Positions 16,874-24,398 of a stretch of 39,348 nt of DNA are shown here, in pieces. The notes beneath the pieces are model-generated. The model did not search any database and was not told where the DNA came from. It saw only the letters and a program-made list of their open reading frames with translations. The stretch comes from JADJNW01 sp964517145 (lineage in GTDB: Bacteria; Bacteroidota; Bacteroidia; Chitinophagales; Saprospiraceae): the NCBI GenBank assembly GCA_964517145.1, contig CAZFBN010000035.1:1-39348 (forward strand), in the 5' to 3' direction. How positions within the stretch are numbered: the stretch's first letter is position 1; each line of letters starts with the position of its first letter. The translations under genes were made by a program, and so were the position numbers.

Positions 16874-17950
16874 ATGCACGACCGCAAGATCATTCACATC
16901 GACATGGACGCATTCTACGCCTCCGTGGAGCAGCGCGACCAGCCAGAATTGCGCGGTAAACCGCTCGCCGTGGGTGGCGCGGGCGCACGGGGTGTGGTGG
17001 CTTCGGCGAGTTACGAGGCGCGGCGATTTGGCGTTCGCTCGGCAATGCCCAGTTCCACGGCGCGACGCTTGTGCCCGGATTTGCTGTTTGTGAAATCCCG
17101 TTTTGATGTGTATCGTCAGGTGTCGCATCAAATTCGGGAGATTTTTTTGGATTATACCGATTTAGTGGAGCCGCTTTCGCTCGATGAAGCATATCTGGAT
17201 GTGACGGATAACAAAAAAGGCATGAAATCTGCCACTTTGGTAGCGCAGGAAATCAGGCGGAGGATTGAAGAAGAAACGCAGTTAACGGCTTCGGCGGGTG
17301 TATCGTTCAACAAATTTTTAGCCAAAATCGCTTCAGATGTCAATAAACCCAATGGCATCAAAGTAATTACACCGCCCGAAGCGATGGCTTTTTTAGATGC
17401 TTTGGCGATTGAAAAATTTCACGGCGTTGGAAAAGTGACGGCAGACAAGATGAAGCGCATGGGCATTCTCACGGGCGCAGATTTGAAAAACTTTTCGGAA
17501 ATCGAGTTGGTGCAGCGTTTTGGCAAAGTAGGGGCGCATTATTATAAAATTGTATGGGCACAGGACGACCGACCGGTCAATCCGCACCGCATCCGCAAAT
17601 CCATTGGGGCGGAGCGTACTTTTTCGGAAGATTTGACCGAAATTCCGGCGATGAAAGAAAAACTCGCGTATTTGTCGGGCGTTGTTTTTGAATACATGCA
17701 AAAAGCGGAAAATTTTGGGCGCACGGTGACGTTAAAAATAAAATCCGCCGATTTTAAAATCAGCACGCGCAGCCGCACTTTTTCAACAGAAATCACGCAG
17801 TTAGAATATTTAACCCAAATTGTGTTTGAATTGTTAGATGAAAATCAGGAAGAAGTCGAAAAGGTACGATTGTTGGGCGTTACCGTTTCCAATTTGCAAA
17901 AAGAACACGAGGTGGAAGGCATTCAATTGCGTTTGGAATTTGAAAAATAG
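16874..17950 (+). CDS. dinB: DNA polymerase IV (Y family)
   Basis: This is an error-prone translesion DNA polymerase. The 358-residue product starts MHDRKIIHIDMDAFYASVEQ, with catalytic D10 of HIDMDAFYASVE. SLDEAYLDVT provides the other acidic pair. The HhH text KFHGVGKVTADKMKRMGI and a little-finger domain follow. The C-terminal QLRLEF resembles a beta-clamp-binding motif. The ATG at 16874 is preferred over an in-frame TTG at 16790 because the added 28 residues do not look like the family. That extra stretch also contains a 14-bp direct repeat (TCCGAYCTCTGACW at 16837-16850 and 16851-16864). No LexA-type box was recognised. Confidence 0.94.
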   Translation: MHDRKIIHIDMDAFYASVEQRDQPELRGKPLAVGGAGARGVVASASYEARRFGVRSAMPSSTARRLCPDLLFVKSRFDVYRQVSHQIREIFLDYTDLVEPLSLDEAYLDVTDNKKGMKSATLVAQEIRRRIEEETQLTASAGVSFNKFLAKIASDVNKPNGIKVITPPEAMAFLDALAIEKFHGVGKVTADKMKRMGILTGADLKNFSEIELVQRFGKVGAHYYKIVWAQDDRPVNPHRIRKSIGAERTFSEDLTEIPAMKEKLAYLSGVVFEYMQKAENFGRTVTLKIKSADFKISTRSRTFSTEITQLEYLTQIVFELLDENQEEVEKVRLLGVTVSNLQKEHEVEGIQLRLEFEK

Positions 17951-18008
17951 TCAGAATCAGGATTTTTGTATTCTCAGGTTAAATGGTAAAATTCTGATCC
18001 AATTGCCG

Positions 18009-18016
18009 TAACTTTG
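18009..18016 (+). promoter_or_regulatory. -7 promoter element (TAACTTTG)
   Basis: TAACTTTG is a perfect TAnnTTTG match 28 bp before the ATG at 18044. It supports that start over the in-frame TTG at 18014, which would overlap the promoter. Confidence 0.5.
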
Positions 18017-18043
18017 CTATCTGAATGTACAAAATATAATACA

Positions 18044-18616
18044 ATGAACAAGTCAATGAATATTCGTTTTGGAATCATCGCACTCTTGGTATTGGTTGCT
18101 GCTTTGAGCCGTTTGCTGCCACACCCTTATAATTTCACGCCAATTGGCGCCATGGGCTTATTTGGCGCGGCATACTTTACCAAGCGTTACCTGGCATTTG
18201 TAGTGCCTTTTGCGGCAATGTGGGTGAGCGATTTGATTTTGAATAATGTGGTGTACGCCAAAATGTACCCTGAATTTTATAATGGATTTCAATGGTGGGG
18301 GCACGCCTCGGTTTACCTGAGCTTTGGCGTGATCGTGATGCTGGGCTTTGTGCTATTGCGCAAGATTCGTGTTGTTAACGTATTGATAGCGAGCGTGTTA
18401 GCTTCGGTTTTGTTTTTCGGGATTACCAACTTTGCCGTTTGGATGGGTAGCCCAATGTACCCGCAGAATGCAGTTGGATTGATCGCATGTTACGCTGCCG
18501 GTTTGCCTTTCTTTGGCAATACCTTGTTGGGCGATTTGTTTTACAGTGGCGTTTTATTTGGTGCATTTGAATTGTTCAAGGCGCGTTTCCCAAAGTTAGC
18601 CTTGATAGGAGAATAG
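18044..18616 (+). CDS. DUF6580-like integral membrane protein
   Basis: This is a 190-residue protein with about five to six transmembrane helices. The text LVLVAALSRLLPHPYNFTPI and GAMGLFGAAYF, then AMWVSDLILNNVVYAKM, is what I recall of the DUF6580 family, which looks like an S-component of ECF-type vitamin transporters; no substrate is known. The ATG at 18044 (MNKSMNIRFGI) is chosen because a TAnnTTTG element sits at 18009-18016. The DUF5522 gene follows after 3 bp, so the two form an operon and may work together. Confidence 0.75.
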   Translation: MNKSMNIRFGIIALLVLVAALSRLLPHPYNFTPIGAMGLFGAAYFTKRYLAFVVPFAAMWVSDLILNNVVYAKMYPEFYNGFQWWGHASVYLSFGVIVMLGFVLLRKIRVVNVLIASVLASVLFFGITNFAVWMGSPMYPQNAVGLIACYAAGLPFFGNTLLGDLFYSGVLFGAFELFKARFPKLALIGE

Positions 18617-18619
18617 CAG

Positions 18620-18814
18620 ATGGCGGAACAGGAGCAATCAGCACCTTTAATTGAGGGCGTAGATTATTACATTGAAAACGGCTTATATGTGTTTACTGCG
18701 CATTACCTCGAAAAGCGAGGATACTGTTGCAAAAGTGGCTGCCGGCATTGCCCGTATGGGTATAAAAAATCTTTACGCTCCGATTTGGATGAAAATAAAA
18801 ATCAAGAAAAATAG
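18620..18814 (+). CDS. DUF5522 small cysteine-rich protein
   Basis: This 64-residue cytosolic protein has a core of YVFTAHYLEKRGYCCKSGC and RHCPYGY. Four cysteines in the pattern CCxxxCxxC suggest a small metal- or cluster-binding site. I recognise the CCxSGCRHCPYGY text as DUF5522; its function is not known to me. It starts 3 bp after the DUF6580-like gene and is very probably co-transcribed with it. The last 15 residues are charged and poorly structured. Confidence 0.8.
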   Translation: MAEQEQSAPLIEGVDYYIENGLYVFTAHYLEKRGYCCKSGCRHCPYGYKKSLRSDLDENKNQEK

Positions 18815-18850
18815 CAATTGTAATAATTTTCTTTGATTAATTATTTATCA

Positions 18851-18886
18851 TAAGCCTATAAGGTTTCGAGGAGCCTTATAGGTTTA
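18851..18886. repeat. 13-bp-stem hairpin between DUF5522 and GT2 genes
   Basis: CCTATAAGG (18855-18863) pairs with CCTTATAGG (18874-18882), and four flanking pairs (one G-T) extend the stem. The loop is 10 nt. It ends 4 bp before the ATG at 18891. No T-run follows, so it is not a standard terminator. It resembles palindromes I have seen dispersed in Bacteroidota genomes. Confidence 0.6.
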
Positions 18887-18890
18887 GTTT

Positions 18891-19868
18891 ATGAAAAACA
18901 TGGATATATCCGTCGTCATTCCGCTGTATAATGAAGAAGAATCGCTGCCTGAGTTGGAAGCCTGGATTCGTAAAGTGATGGAAGATCATCGTTTTACGTA
19001 TGAAATAATAATGATAGATGATGGCAGTAAAGACCGTTCCTGGCAGGTGATTGAACAATTGGCGCAAGTGAATTCAAGTGTGCGGGGCATTAAGTTTCGG
19101 CGAAATTACGGAAAGTCTGCTGCGTTAAACGTTGGTTTTCAGGCTGCTATGGGGGATGTGGTCATCACGATGGATGCCGATTTGCAGGATAGCCCAGAGG
19201 AAGTACCGGCGCTGTACAACATGATTAAAACGGATGGCTTCGACATGGTATCAGGCTGGAAAAAGAAGCGTTTTGATCCGGTTTTTACCAAAAATATACC
19301 CAGCAAATTCTTCAATTGGACGGCGCGCCGCATGAGTGGCATTCAGCTACACGACTTCAATTGCGGTTTAAAAGCCTATAAAAATCAGGTAGTTAAAAGC
19401 ATCGAGGTGTATGGCGACATGCACCGTTACATTCCCGTTTTAGCCAAATGGGCGGGTTTTAAAAAAATTGGCGAGAAAGTGGTGCAGCATCAGGAGAGAA
19501 AATACGGGGTAACAAAATTTGGCATTGAGCGTTTCGTCCGAGGACCGTTGGATTTGATGACCGTCATTTTTATCTCCAAATTTGGCAAGCGCCCGATGCA
19601 CTTGTTTGGCATGCTGGGGCTGCTATTTTTCCTGGTTGGCTTCGGCATTTTATTATATTTAAGCATTGCCAAACTGGTTTATTTTAAATATCATATTACA
19701 GAATTGCCGATATTTTATTTTGGCATATTGACTTTAATTGTTGGTACTCAATTGTTTCTGACAGGATTTTTAGCGGAATTAATCACCAGAAATGCGCCGG
19801 ATCGGAATCATTATTTAATTGAAAAAGAAATCGGCGAAACGGTAAATAAATTGCAAAATATAGAATGA
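18891..19868 (+). CDS. GT2 glycosyltransferase (DPM1/ArnC-like) with two C-terminal TM helices
   Basis: This transfers a sugar from a nucleotide donor to a lipid carrier, probably undecaprenyl phosphate, at the inner membrane. In its 325 residues the GT-A fold shows SVVIPLYNEEESLPEL, MIDDGSKD, and the DxD-type VITMDADLQDSPEEV. The segment HDFNCGLKAYKNQVV matches polyprenyl-phosphate glycosyltransferases. Two membrane helices follow at about 240-265 (LFGMLGLLFFLVGFGILLYL) and 275-300. ATG 18891 is taken; M4 is also possible. A GT4 gene follows after 97 bp, and gmhA/gmhB lie further down, so a role in surface glycan or LPS assembly is likely. Confidence 0.9.
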   Translation: MKNMDISVVIPLYNEEESLPELEAWIRKVMEDHRFTYEIIMIDDGSKDRSWQVIEQLAQVNSSVRGIKFRRNYGKSAALNVGFQAAMGDVVITMDADLQDSPEEVPALYNMIKTDGFDMVSGWKKKRFDPVFTKNIPSKFFNWTARRMSGIQLHDFNCGLKAYKNQVVKSIEVYGDMHRYIPVLAKWAGFKKIGEKVVQHQERKYGVTKFGIERFVRGPLDLMTVIFISKFGKRPMHLFGMLGLLFFLVGFGILLYLSIAKLVYFKYHITELPIFYFGILTLIVGTQLFLTGFLAELITRNAPDRNHYLIEKEIGETVNKLQNIE

Positions 19869-19914
19869 ATAGTTTGAGAAAGTGGAGAGGGATTTATAAG
19901 GTTTAGCTTTAAAA

Positions 19915-19954
19915 AATATCATAATATCTCAATATCAAAATATCCCAATATCAT
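19915..19954 (+). repeat. 8-bp tandem repeat (AATATCNN), 5 units
   Basis: AATATCAT, AATATCTC, AATATCAA, AATATCCC and AATATCAT follow each other in exact 8-bp phase, ending 11 bp before the TTG start of the GT4 gene. The first six bases are fixed and the last two vary. Confidence 0.8.
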
Positions 19955-19965
19955 AACAAAAAACA

Positions 19966-21132
19966 TTGAGCATTAAACCAAAACATTCTAATTCACAACG
20001 CATCATCATTCTTTCACCCGCGCATCCATTACGTGGTGGGATTGCAGCGCTCTCAGAGCGACTGGCGCAAGAACTGCAATCAAATGGAAATGAAGTAACT
20101 ATCTATTCTTTTAGTTTACAATATCCTGGTTTTTTGTTTCCGGGTAAGACTCAATTTACCGACGATCCGCCTCCTAAAGATTTGAAAATCAAGACGGTAG
20201 TAAATTCCATTAATCCTTTAAATTGGATAAAAGTTGGACGTATGATTCGGCGGGAAAAACCGGATTTGCTGCTGATTCGTTATTGGTTGCCATTTATGGC
20301 GGCGAGTTTGGGGACGATTGCGAGAATTGCAAAAAGTAATAAAATTACCAAAGTTATTACCATTGCAGATAATATTTTGCCGCATGAAAAGCGTCCGGGT
20401 GATTGGCAACTCACCAATTATTTAGTAAAAGCAACGGATGGTTTTATTGTTATGTCAAAATCGGTAGAAGAAGATTTGCGATTATTCACTAAAAATAAAC
20501 CGGCAATCTTTACTCCTCATCCGATTTATGATAATTATGGTGTAATGGTTTCGCGTGAAGAAGCATTAATATGTTTGCAATTGCCTGAAAGTGAACGATA
20601 TATTCTGTTTTTTGGATTTATTCGAAAATATAAAGGTTTGGATTTGTTATTACAAGCCATGGCGGATGAACGGATTAAAGAAAGGGATATCAAATTGATT
20701 GTTGCAGGTGAATATTATGATAATGCTGAATATTATGAAAATTTGATTAAAGATTATAATTTATCCGACCAGCTTATTTTACACACGGATTTTATTTCAA
20801 ATGAAGCGGTAAAATATTATTTTGGGGCGGCGGATTTGATTGTGCAGCCTTATCGCACTGCCACGCAAAGCGGCATTTCGCAGATGGCGTATCATTTTGA
20901 AAAGCCCATGATTGTAACGAAAGTCGGTGGTCTGCCGGAAATTGTCGAACATGGCAAAGCGGGTTATGTGGTGGAGGTAAATGCGACTGCAATTGCGGAT
21001 GCCATCGTGGATTTTTTTGATAATCAGCGGTTTGTGCAGCTGCAAGCTGGTGTACGCGAGGATAAAAAACGCTTTGAATGGGGCGCAATGGTAGAGGCGA
21101 TTGGGAGAGTGGGGGAGCAGGTGAATAAGTAA
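19966..21132 (+). CDS. GT4-family glycosyltransferase
   Basis: This is a GT-B fold enzyme that retains the anomeric configuration, of the glycosyltransferase 1/4 group, 388 residues, cytosolic or peripheral. The N-terminal IILSPAHPLRGGIAALSERL is an acceptor-side glycine loop. The C-domain has LFFGFIRKYKGLDLLLQAM and DLIVQPYRTATQSGISQMAY. KPMIVTKVGGLPEIVEHG carries the EX7E-like donor site. The frame begins at TTG (19966); no ATG exists before the conserved N-terminus, and the leader is A-rich as usual in Bacteroidota. It lies between the GT2 and a small membrane protein, in the same direction as gmhA-gmhB. The sugar and acceptor are unknown. Confidence 0.88.
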   Translation: MSIKPKHSNSQRIIILSPAHPLRGGIAALSERLAQELQSNGNEVTIYSFSLQYPGFLFPGKTQFTDDPPPKDLKIKTVVNSINPLNWIKVGRMIRREKPDLLLIRYWLPFMAASLGTIARIAKSNKITKVITIADNILPHEKRPGDWQLTNYLVKATDGFIVMSKSVEEDLRLFTKNKPAIFTPHPIYDNYGVMVSREEALICLQLPESERYILFFGFIRKYKGLDLLLQAMADERIKERDIKLIVAGEYYDNAEYYENLIKDYNLSDQLILHTDFISNEAVKYYFGAADLIVQPYRTATQSGISQMAYHFEKPMIVTKVGGLPEIVEHGKAGYVVEVNATAIADAIVDFFDNQRFVQLQAGVREDKKRFEWGAMVEAIGRVGEQVNK

Positions 21133-21157
21133 ATAAGTCATTATAATATTAAAAAAA

Positions 21158-21673
21158 ATGGCAAAAACAAAGATGAGCGCTAGTGCGCACGAATACGTGG
21201 ACACGGACGTGACGCTGCGGGCGGCGGCGATTGGCGGCACGATTTTGGGCATTCTGTTGGCGCTGTCGTATATTTTTATTCCCGATTTCTTGGGGTATTC
21301 CAAATTTGCAAAGGCAGTGCAGATTGGGCTGGAACTGCTGCTGATGTGGGTGGTGATTACGAGCACGATTCGCAGCATTCACAACTTGCGGGCGCGGACA
21401 CCGGGCTGGAAACTCTTGATTGGCGGGTGTTTGACGGCAATTTTTGGCGCTTTGATTCGAGAGTTGGCGCTGCGCATTGTTGCAAATTTTAATGATGAAC
21501 TCAATATTGAGCCATTTCAGTGGCGGGGCTTGTTGTTTTTCGCGGGCTTGGGCTTGCTGGCGGCAATGATTGCGTTGATTCGCTTGCGCGTGCGGAATCG
21601 GGCACTGGGGAACATGTTGGAGGTGGCGTTGATTGGGCTGGTGGCGTTTTTGTTTTTTTACTTTATGAAGTAG
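21158..21673 (+). CDS. Four-helix membrane protein, function unknown
   Basis: I do not recognise the family. The 171 residues contain four likely transmembrane helices at about 24-46 (AAIGGTILGILLALSYIFI), 53-70, 84-104 and 125-170, with short charged loops such as RSIHNLRARTPG and RLRVRNRAL. The N-terminus (MAKTKMSASAHEYVDTD) is cytosolic-looking and has no signal peptide. It starts 25 bp after the GT4 stop and is likely in its transcript, which suggests, without proof, a role in envelope glycan metabolism or as a small membrane partner. An 8-bp repeat array begins 4 bp after its stop. Confidence 0.7.
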   Translation: MAKTKMSASAHEYVDTDVTLRAAAIGGTILGILLALSYIFIPDFLGYSKFAKAVQIGLELLLMWVVITSTIRSIHNLRARTPGWKLLIGGCLTAIFGALIRELALRIVANFNDELNIEPFQWRGLLFFAGLGLLAAMIALIRLRVRNRALGNMLEVALIGLVAFLFFYFMK

Positions 21674-21677
21674 TTAA

Positions 21678-21741
21678 GATATTAGGATATTATGATATTG
21701 CGAAATTGGGAAATTATGATACTTTGATATTGGGATATTAT
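21678..21741 (+). repeat. 8-bp tandem repeat (GATATTNN), 8 units
   Basis: Eight octamers in strict phase: GATATTAG, GATATTAT, GATATTGC, GAAATTGG, GAAATTAT, GATACTTT, GATATTGG, GATATTAT. The array begins 4 bp after the stop of the membrane protein gene. Less regular related text (GATGCTGTGG, TTGATGCT) runs on to about 21805. Confidence 0.85.
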
Positions 21742-21863
21742 TATGTTTTTGATGCTGTGGTATCTGTTGATGCTTGCTACGCGATACTTTTGATGCTGGG
21801 ATGATTTGAAATTGTGGAATGGTTAAAGAAAGATAAAAATGTGTATTAAATTGGAAATGAGGA

Positions 21864-21954
21864 GCGCGTGAGGGATAGGAGCGGTATGCCAAAGCGTTGG
21901 AAGAAGCGGGTAGGCTGGCATAATAGTGGATAGCCCGACCCTTGGGGCACGCCC
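21864..21954. ncRNA. Structured GC-rich intergenic element
   Basis: This GC-rich block sits in an AT-rich spacer. Outer arms GCGCGTG (21864-21870) and CACGCCC (21948-21954) can pair at six of seven positions. An inner perfect stem joins TATGCCA (21885-21891) and TGGCATA (21916-21922). Between them stand AGGGATAGGAGCGG and GGATAGCCCGACCC. I recall very similar text between genes of many Bacteroidota, so this may be a dispersed element or a structured RNA. It could not be assigned to a named family. It is not coding in any convincing frame. Confidence 0.45.
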
Positions 21955-22021
21955 AACTAATGAGAAATGAATAATTTGTAATGAATAATTAACAGGGTAT
22001 AATATTTTTAATTATAAATAT

Positions 22022-22606
22022 ATGAATGAGCGTGTAAAAGAAGTCATTGCGGCGAGTATAGCAGTGAAACAGGCGGTGCTGGCGGATGAGCGTTTGCTGG
22101 CGACGGTGGAACTGGCGACGCAGGTGTGCGTGGAAACGTTTGAAAAAGAAGGGAAAGTGCTGTGGTGCGGCAATGGCGGGAGTGCGGCGGATGCGCAGCA
22201 TTTGGCGGCGGAGTTGTCGGGGCGATTTTATATAGACCGGGAACCATTATATTCGGAAGCATTACATGTAAATGGCTCGTATGTAACGGCGGTGGCGAAT
22301 GATTATTCATATGATGAAATTTTTGCACGGATGGTGCGGGCGGCAGGTCGTAAGGGCGATGTGCTGATCGGGATGTCCACTTCGGGCAATTCTCCAAATG
22401 TAATAAAAGCGCTGGAAGCCGCGCGAACACTGGGCATGCGCACGATCGGGATGACGGGCGAGACCGGCGGTAAAATGAAAGATTTGTGCGATTTTTTGAT
22501 TAATATTCCGTCCAAAGACACGCCGAGAATTCAGGAATGTCATATGTTGTTGGGGCATTTGATGTGCGAGTTGATTGAAGCTGCGATTTTTAAATTGCGA
22601 AATTAG
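22022..22606 (+). CDS. gmhA: D-sedoheptulose 7-phosphate isomerase
   Basis: GmhA converts sedoheptulose 7-phosphate to D-glycero-D-manno-heptose 7-phosphate, the first step to activated heptose for LPS or S-layer glycans. The 194-residue SIS-domain protein has VLWCGNGGSAADAQHLAAEL (47-66) with H60 and E64, then GMSTSGNSPNVIKAL and QECHMLLGHLMCELIE. All are hallmarks of GmhA. gmhB follows after 64 bp. The end of the coding region (KLRN and the stop codon) is written in an 8-bp repeat (AAATTGCG, AAATTAGG), so the C-terminal residues come from the array. A separate kinase and guanylyl- or adenylyltransferase needed for the pathway are not in the window. Confidence 0.94.
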   Translation: MNERVKEVIAASIAVKQAVLADERLLATVELATQVCVETFEKEGKVLWCGNGGSAADAQHLAAELSGRFYIDREPLYSEALHVNGSYVTAVANDYSYDEIFARMVRAAGRKGDVLIGMSTSGNSPNVIKALEAARTLGMRTIGMTGETGGKMKDLCDFLINIPSKDTPRIQECHMLLGHLMCELIEAAIFKLRN

Positions 22607-22669
22607 GAAATTAAGAAACTGATAATCAATTGAAAAGAAAATTCCTCAATTTCTTAATTTCCCAATTAC
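22592..22669. repeat. Inverted 8-bp arrays between gmhA and gmhB
   Basis: The left arm is AAATTGCG, AAATTAGG, AAATTAAG, AAACTGAT (22592-22623). The right arm is AATTCCTC, AATTTCTT, AATTTCCC, AATTACC (22640-22670 approximately). Both are in 8-bp phase and roughly reverse complementary, so the RNA could fold. The left arm overlaps the end of gmhA, including its stop codon, and the right arm runs up to the gmhB start. Confidence 0.75.
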
Positions 22670-22670
22670 C

Positions 22671-23213
22671 ATGAATTTTGATAAAAACTGGACTTTATTC
22701 CTTGACCGGGACGGGGTGATTAATAAAAGATTGGTAGATGATTATGTAAAATCGTGGGCGGAATTTACATTTGAATATCATGTTTTAGAAGCGATTGTAA
22801 AATTTTCTGAAATCTTTGGTCGGATTTTTATTGTAACCAATCAACAAGGTATTGCCAAAGGACTAATGACGGAAGCGGATTTGCATTCGGTTCATAATCA
22901 AATGGTTGCAGAGATAGAGAGGGTAGGAGGACGGATTGATGGCATTTATTTTTGTCCGCACTGGTCGGGCGATGGGTGCGACTGTCGGAAGCCAAAAACG
23001 GGTATGCCGTTGCAAGCAAAAGCTAAATTTCCCGAAATAAATTTTACAAAATCCATCATGGTAGGCGATTCGCCGTCGGATATTGAGATGGGGCATCGGC
23101 TCGGCATGAAGACGGTTTTTATTGGAAAAGATCATCCGCCGCCGCACACGGACTGGCAGTTCGAGCATTTGTGGGCGTTTGCTGAGTGTTTGTCTGAACC
23201 GTGGTTTTTTTGA
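22671..23213 (+). CDS. gmhB: D-glycero-D-manno-heptose 1,7-bisphosphate 7-phosphatase (HAD-IIIA)
   Basis: This HAD-superfamily phosphatase removes the 7-phosphate of heptose bisphosphate, working after GmhA and a kinase. The 180 residues start with motif I LFLDRDGVINKR (nucleophile D12, acid D14). IVTNQQGIAKGLM is motif II. The zinc loop is CPHWSGDGCDCRKPKTGM (C, H, C, C). MVGDSPSDIEMG is the final motif. Histidinol-phosphatases share this fold, but the gmhA neighbour favours heptose. The last residues (SEPWFF) are encoded by the left arm of a palindromic repeat (23191-23278), which also supplies the stop codon, so the tail is probably acquired. Confidence 0.88.
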   Translation: MNFDKNWTLFLDRDGVINKRLVDDYVKSWAEFTFEYHVLEAIVKFSEIFGRIFIVTNQQGIAKGLMTEADLHSVHNQMVAEIERVGGRIDGIYFCPHWSGDGCDCRKPKTGMPLQAKAKFPEINFTKSIMVGDSPSDIEMGHRLGMKTVFIGKDHPPPHTDWQFEHLWAFAECLSEPWFF

Positions 23214-23278
23214 TTGATATGATTTCTTTGATTTAAATCATAAGCATCATAATAATCATATGTATCATGGTTCAGACA
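23191..23278. repeat. Palindrome with 9-bp units overlapping the gmhB 3' end
   Basis: TGTCTGAACC (23191-23200) and GGTTCAGACA (23269-23278) are perfect inverted ends. The inner arms repeat GATATGATT, TCTTTGATT on the left and AATCATAAG, CATCATAAT, AATCATATG, TATCATGGT on the right, in about 9-bp phase. It covers the last codons and stop of gmhB and ends 6 bp before the stop of the convergent Smr gene, so it may terminate both. I recall very similar palindromes ending in GGTTCAGACA in other Bacteroidota. Confidence 0.75.
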
Positions 23279-23283
23279 AAAAA

Positions 23284-24306
23284 TTAAAAAATCACCTCCG
23301 TCGCCCCATAGCCATATCTTGGATGATATTCATTTTTAAAAGACTTGACCTCAGGCATTTGTAATAATCTTGTGGAAATGGTATCGCGTAACTTTCCTTC
23401 TCCGACGCCATGAATGACAAAAATGCGCTCTACGCCAAGTCGCAAAGCTTTATCCAAAAAACGCTCAAAATGAGTTATTTGAACATTTAAAATTTCTCCT
23501 TTATTTAATTTTTGCGGATTTTCTACTAAGTTTTCAATGTGTAAGTCAATTTCAGGATTAAAATGCGCGAGTTCCTCCACTTCATGCGAATTGAGCGGCT
23601 TATGCCAGCTTGCCTTCGGGCGGGCGTTGCGTTGGGTGTAAGTTTTGAGATCTTCTTCTTCCGAGGCTTGAGCCGAAGCTTGTAAATTTTCAAACACCCG
23701 AAATAAATGAACTTGTTTATTGAGTAAAGGTGCTGTTTTAACCTGATTAAAGAATTGTTTGGCTTTGATTTTCAGGTTTTTATGAATAGGTTTTTCGGCT
23801 CCGGCAGTAGTAATGACCTGGCATTCCATATCAAAAACCGGCGCGTCATTTAGTTGATCGAATAACATTTCGCCAATTTGTAAATAAGAAACACTTTTTA
23901 ATTTTCCATTGCCATTTAGCTTAAATCCATTTACTAAAGAAAATTCGTAATCGTACAACACATCATAACGCGTGTCATTTAGCAGGAAAATATTATATTT
24001 ATTGACATTGCCATCTTTATCCCAAAGTGGATCAAAAGCAAGCTGAATGCCAACGCTCTTCAAAATGGTGTATTGCGTTTCCACCACAACGGGCTGACGC
24101 GGTTCCGGTACTTTCTCTTTTTTGCCTTGTACCACCTTGGCTTTTACGGTAGAAGCATCATCTAAACGAACAATATCATCTGTAAATGCCGGAATATCAA
24201 AGTCATCCACGCGGATATTGACCATGCCACCATCCAGCCAGGCAGTGACCACGCCGATCTCGCCGGTGTGAATAAAACGAACTTTCGTGCCGATTGCAAA
24301 AACCAT
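23284..24306 (-). CDS. DUF2027 and Smr domain protein
   Basis: This 340-residue Bacteroidota-type protein has two parts. The N-terminal region (MVFAIGTKVRFIHTGEIGVV, then VNIRVDDFDIPAFTDDIVRL) is a small beta-barrel, with the middle part matching what I know as DUF2027. The C-terminal Smr domain (about 255-340) has IDLHIENLVENPQKLNKGEI and the nuclease-like motif VIHGVGEGKLRD, and ends YGYGATEVIF. Smr domains are found in MutS2 and in stand-alone DNA/RNA-nicking proteins. The usual DLHG-type motif reads DLHI here, and the function in Bacteroidota is unknown. Transcribed divergently from the methyltransferase gene, with 92 bp between the two starts. It is convergent with gmhB. Confidence 0.88.
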   Translation of the reverse strand: MVFAIGTKVRFIHTGEIGVVTAWLDGGMVNIRVDDFDIPAFTDDIVRLDDASTVKAKVVQGKKEKVPEPRQPVVVETQYTILKSVGIQLAFDPLWDKDGNVNKYNIFLLNDTRYDVLYDYEFSLVNGFKLNGNGKLKSVSYLQIGEMLFDQLNDAPVFDMECQVITTAGAEKPIHKNLKIKAKQFFNQVKTAPLLNKQVHLFRVFENLQASAQASEEEDLKTYTQRNARPKASWHKPLNSHEVEELAHFNPEIDLHIENLVENPQKLNKGEILNVQITHFERFLDKALRLGVERIFVIHGVGEGKLRDTISTRLLQMPEVKSFKNEYHPRYGYGATEVIF

Positions 24307-24398
24307 ATTGGAAGTACGAAGTACGATTTTGGATTTACGAATTTGCTCAACTACTTCAAAAAAAGTTATCTTTAAAGCTCAAAAATAACAATAATTTG

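Noticed and set aside
24294..24398. Longer methyltransferase start overlapping the divergent Smr gene
   Set aside because: The extra 35 residues are low-complexity and would overlap the opposite coding start.
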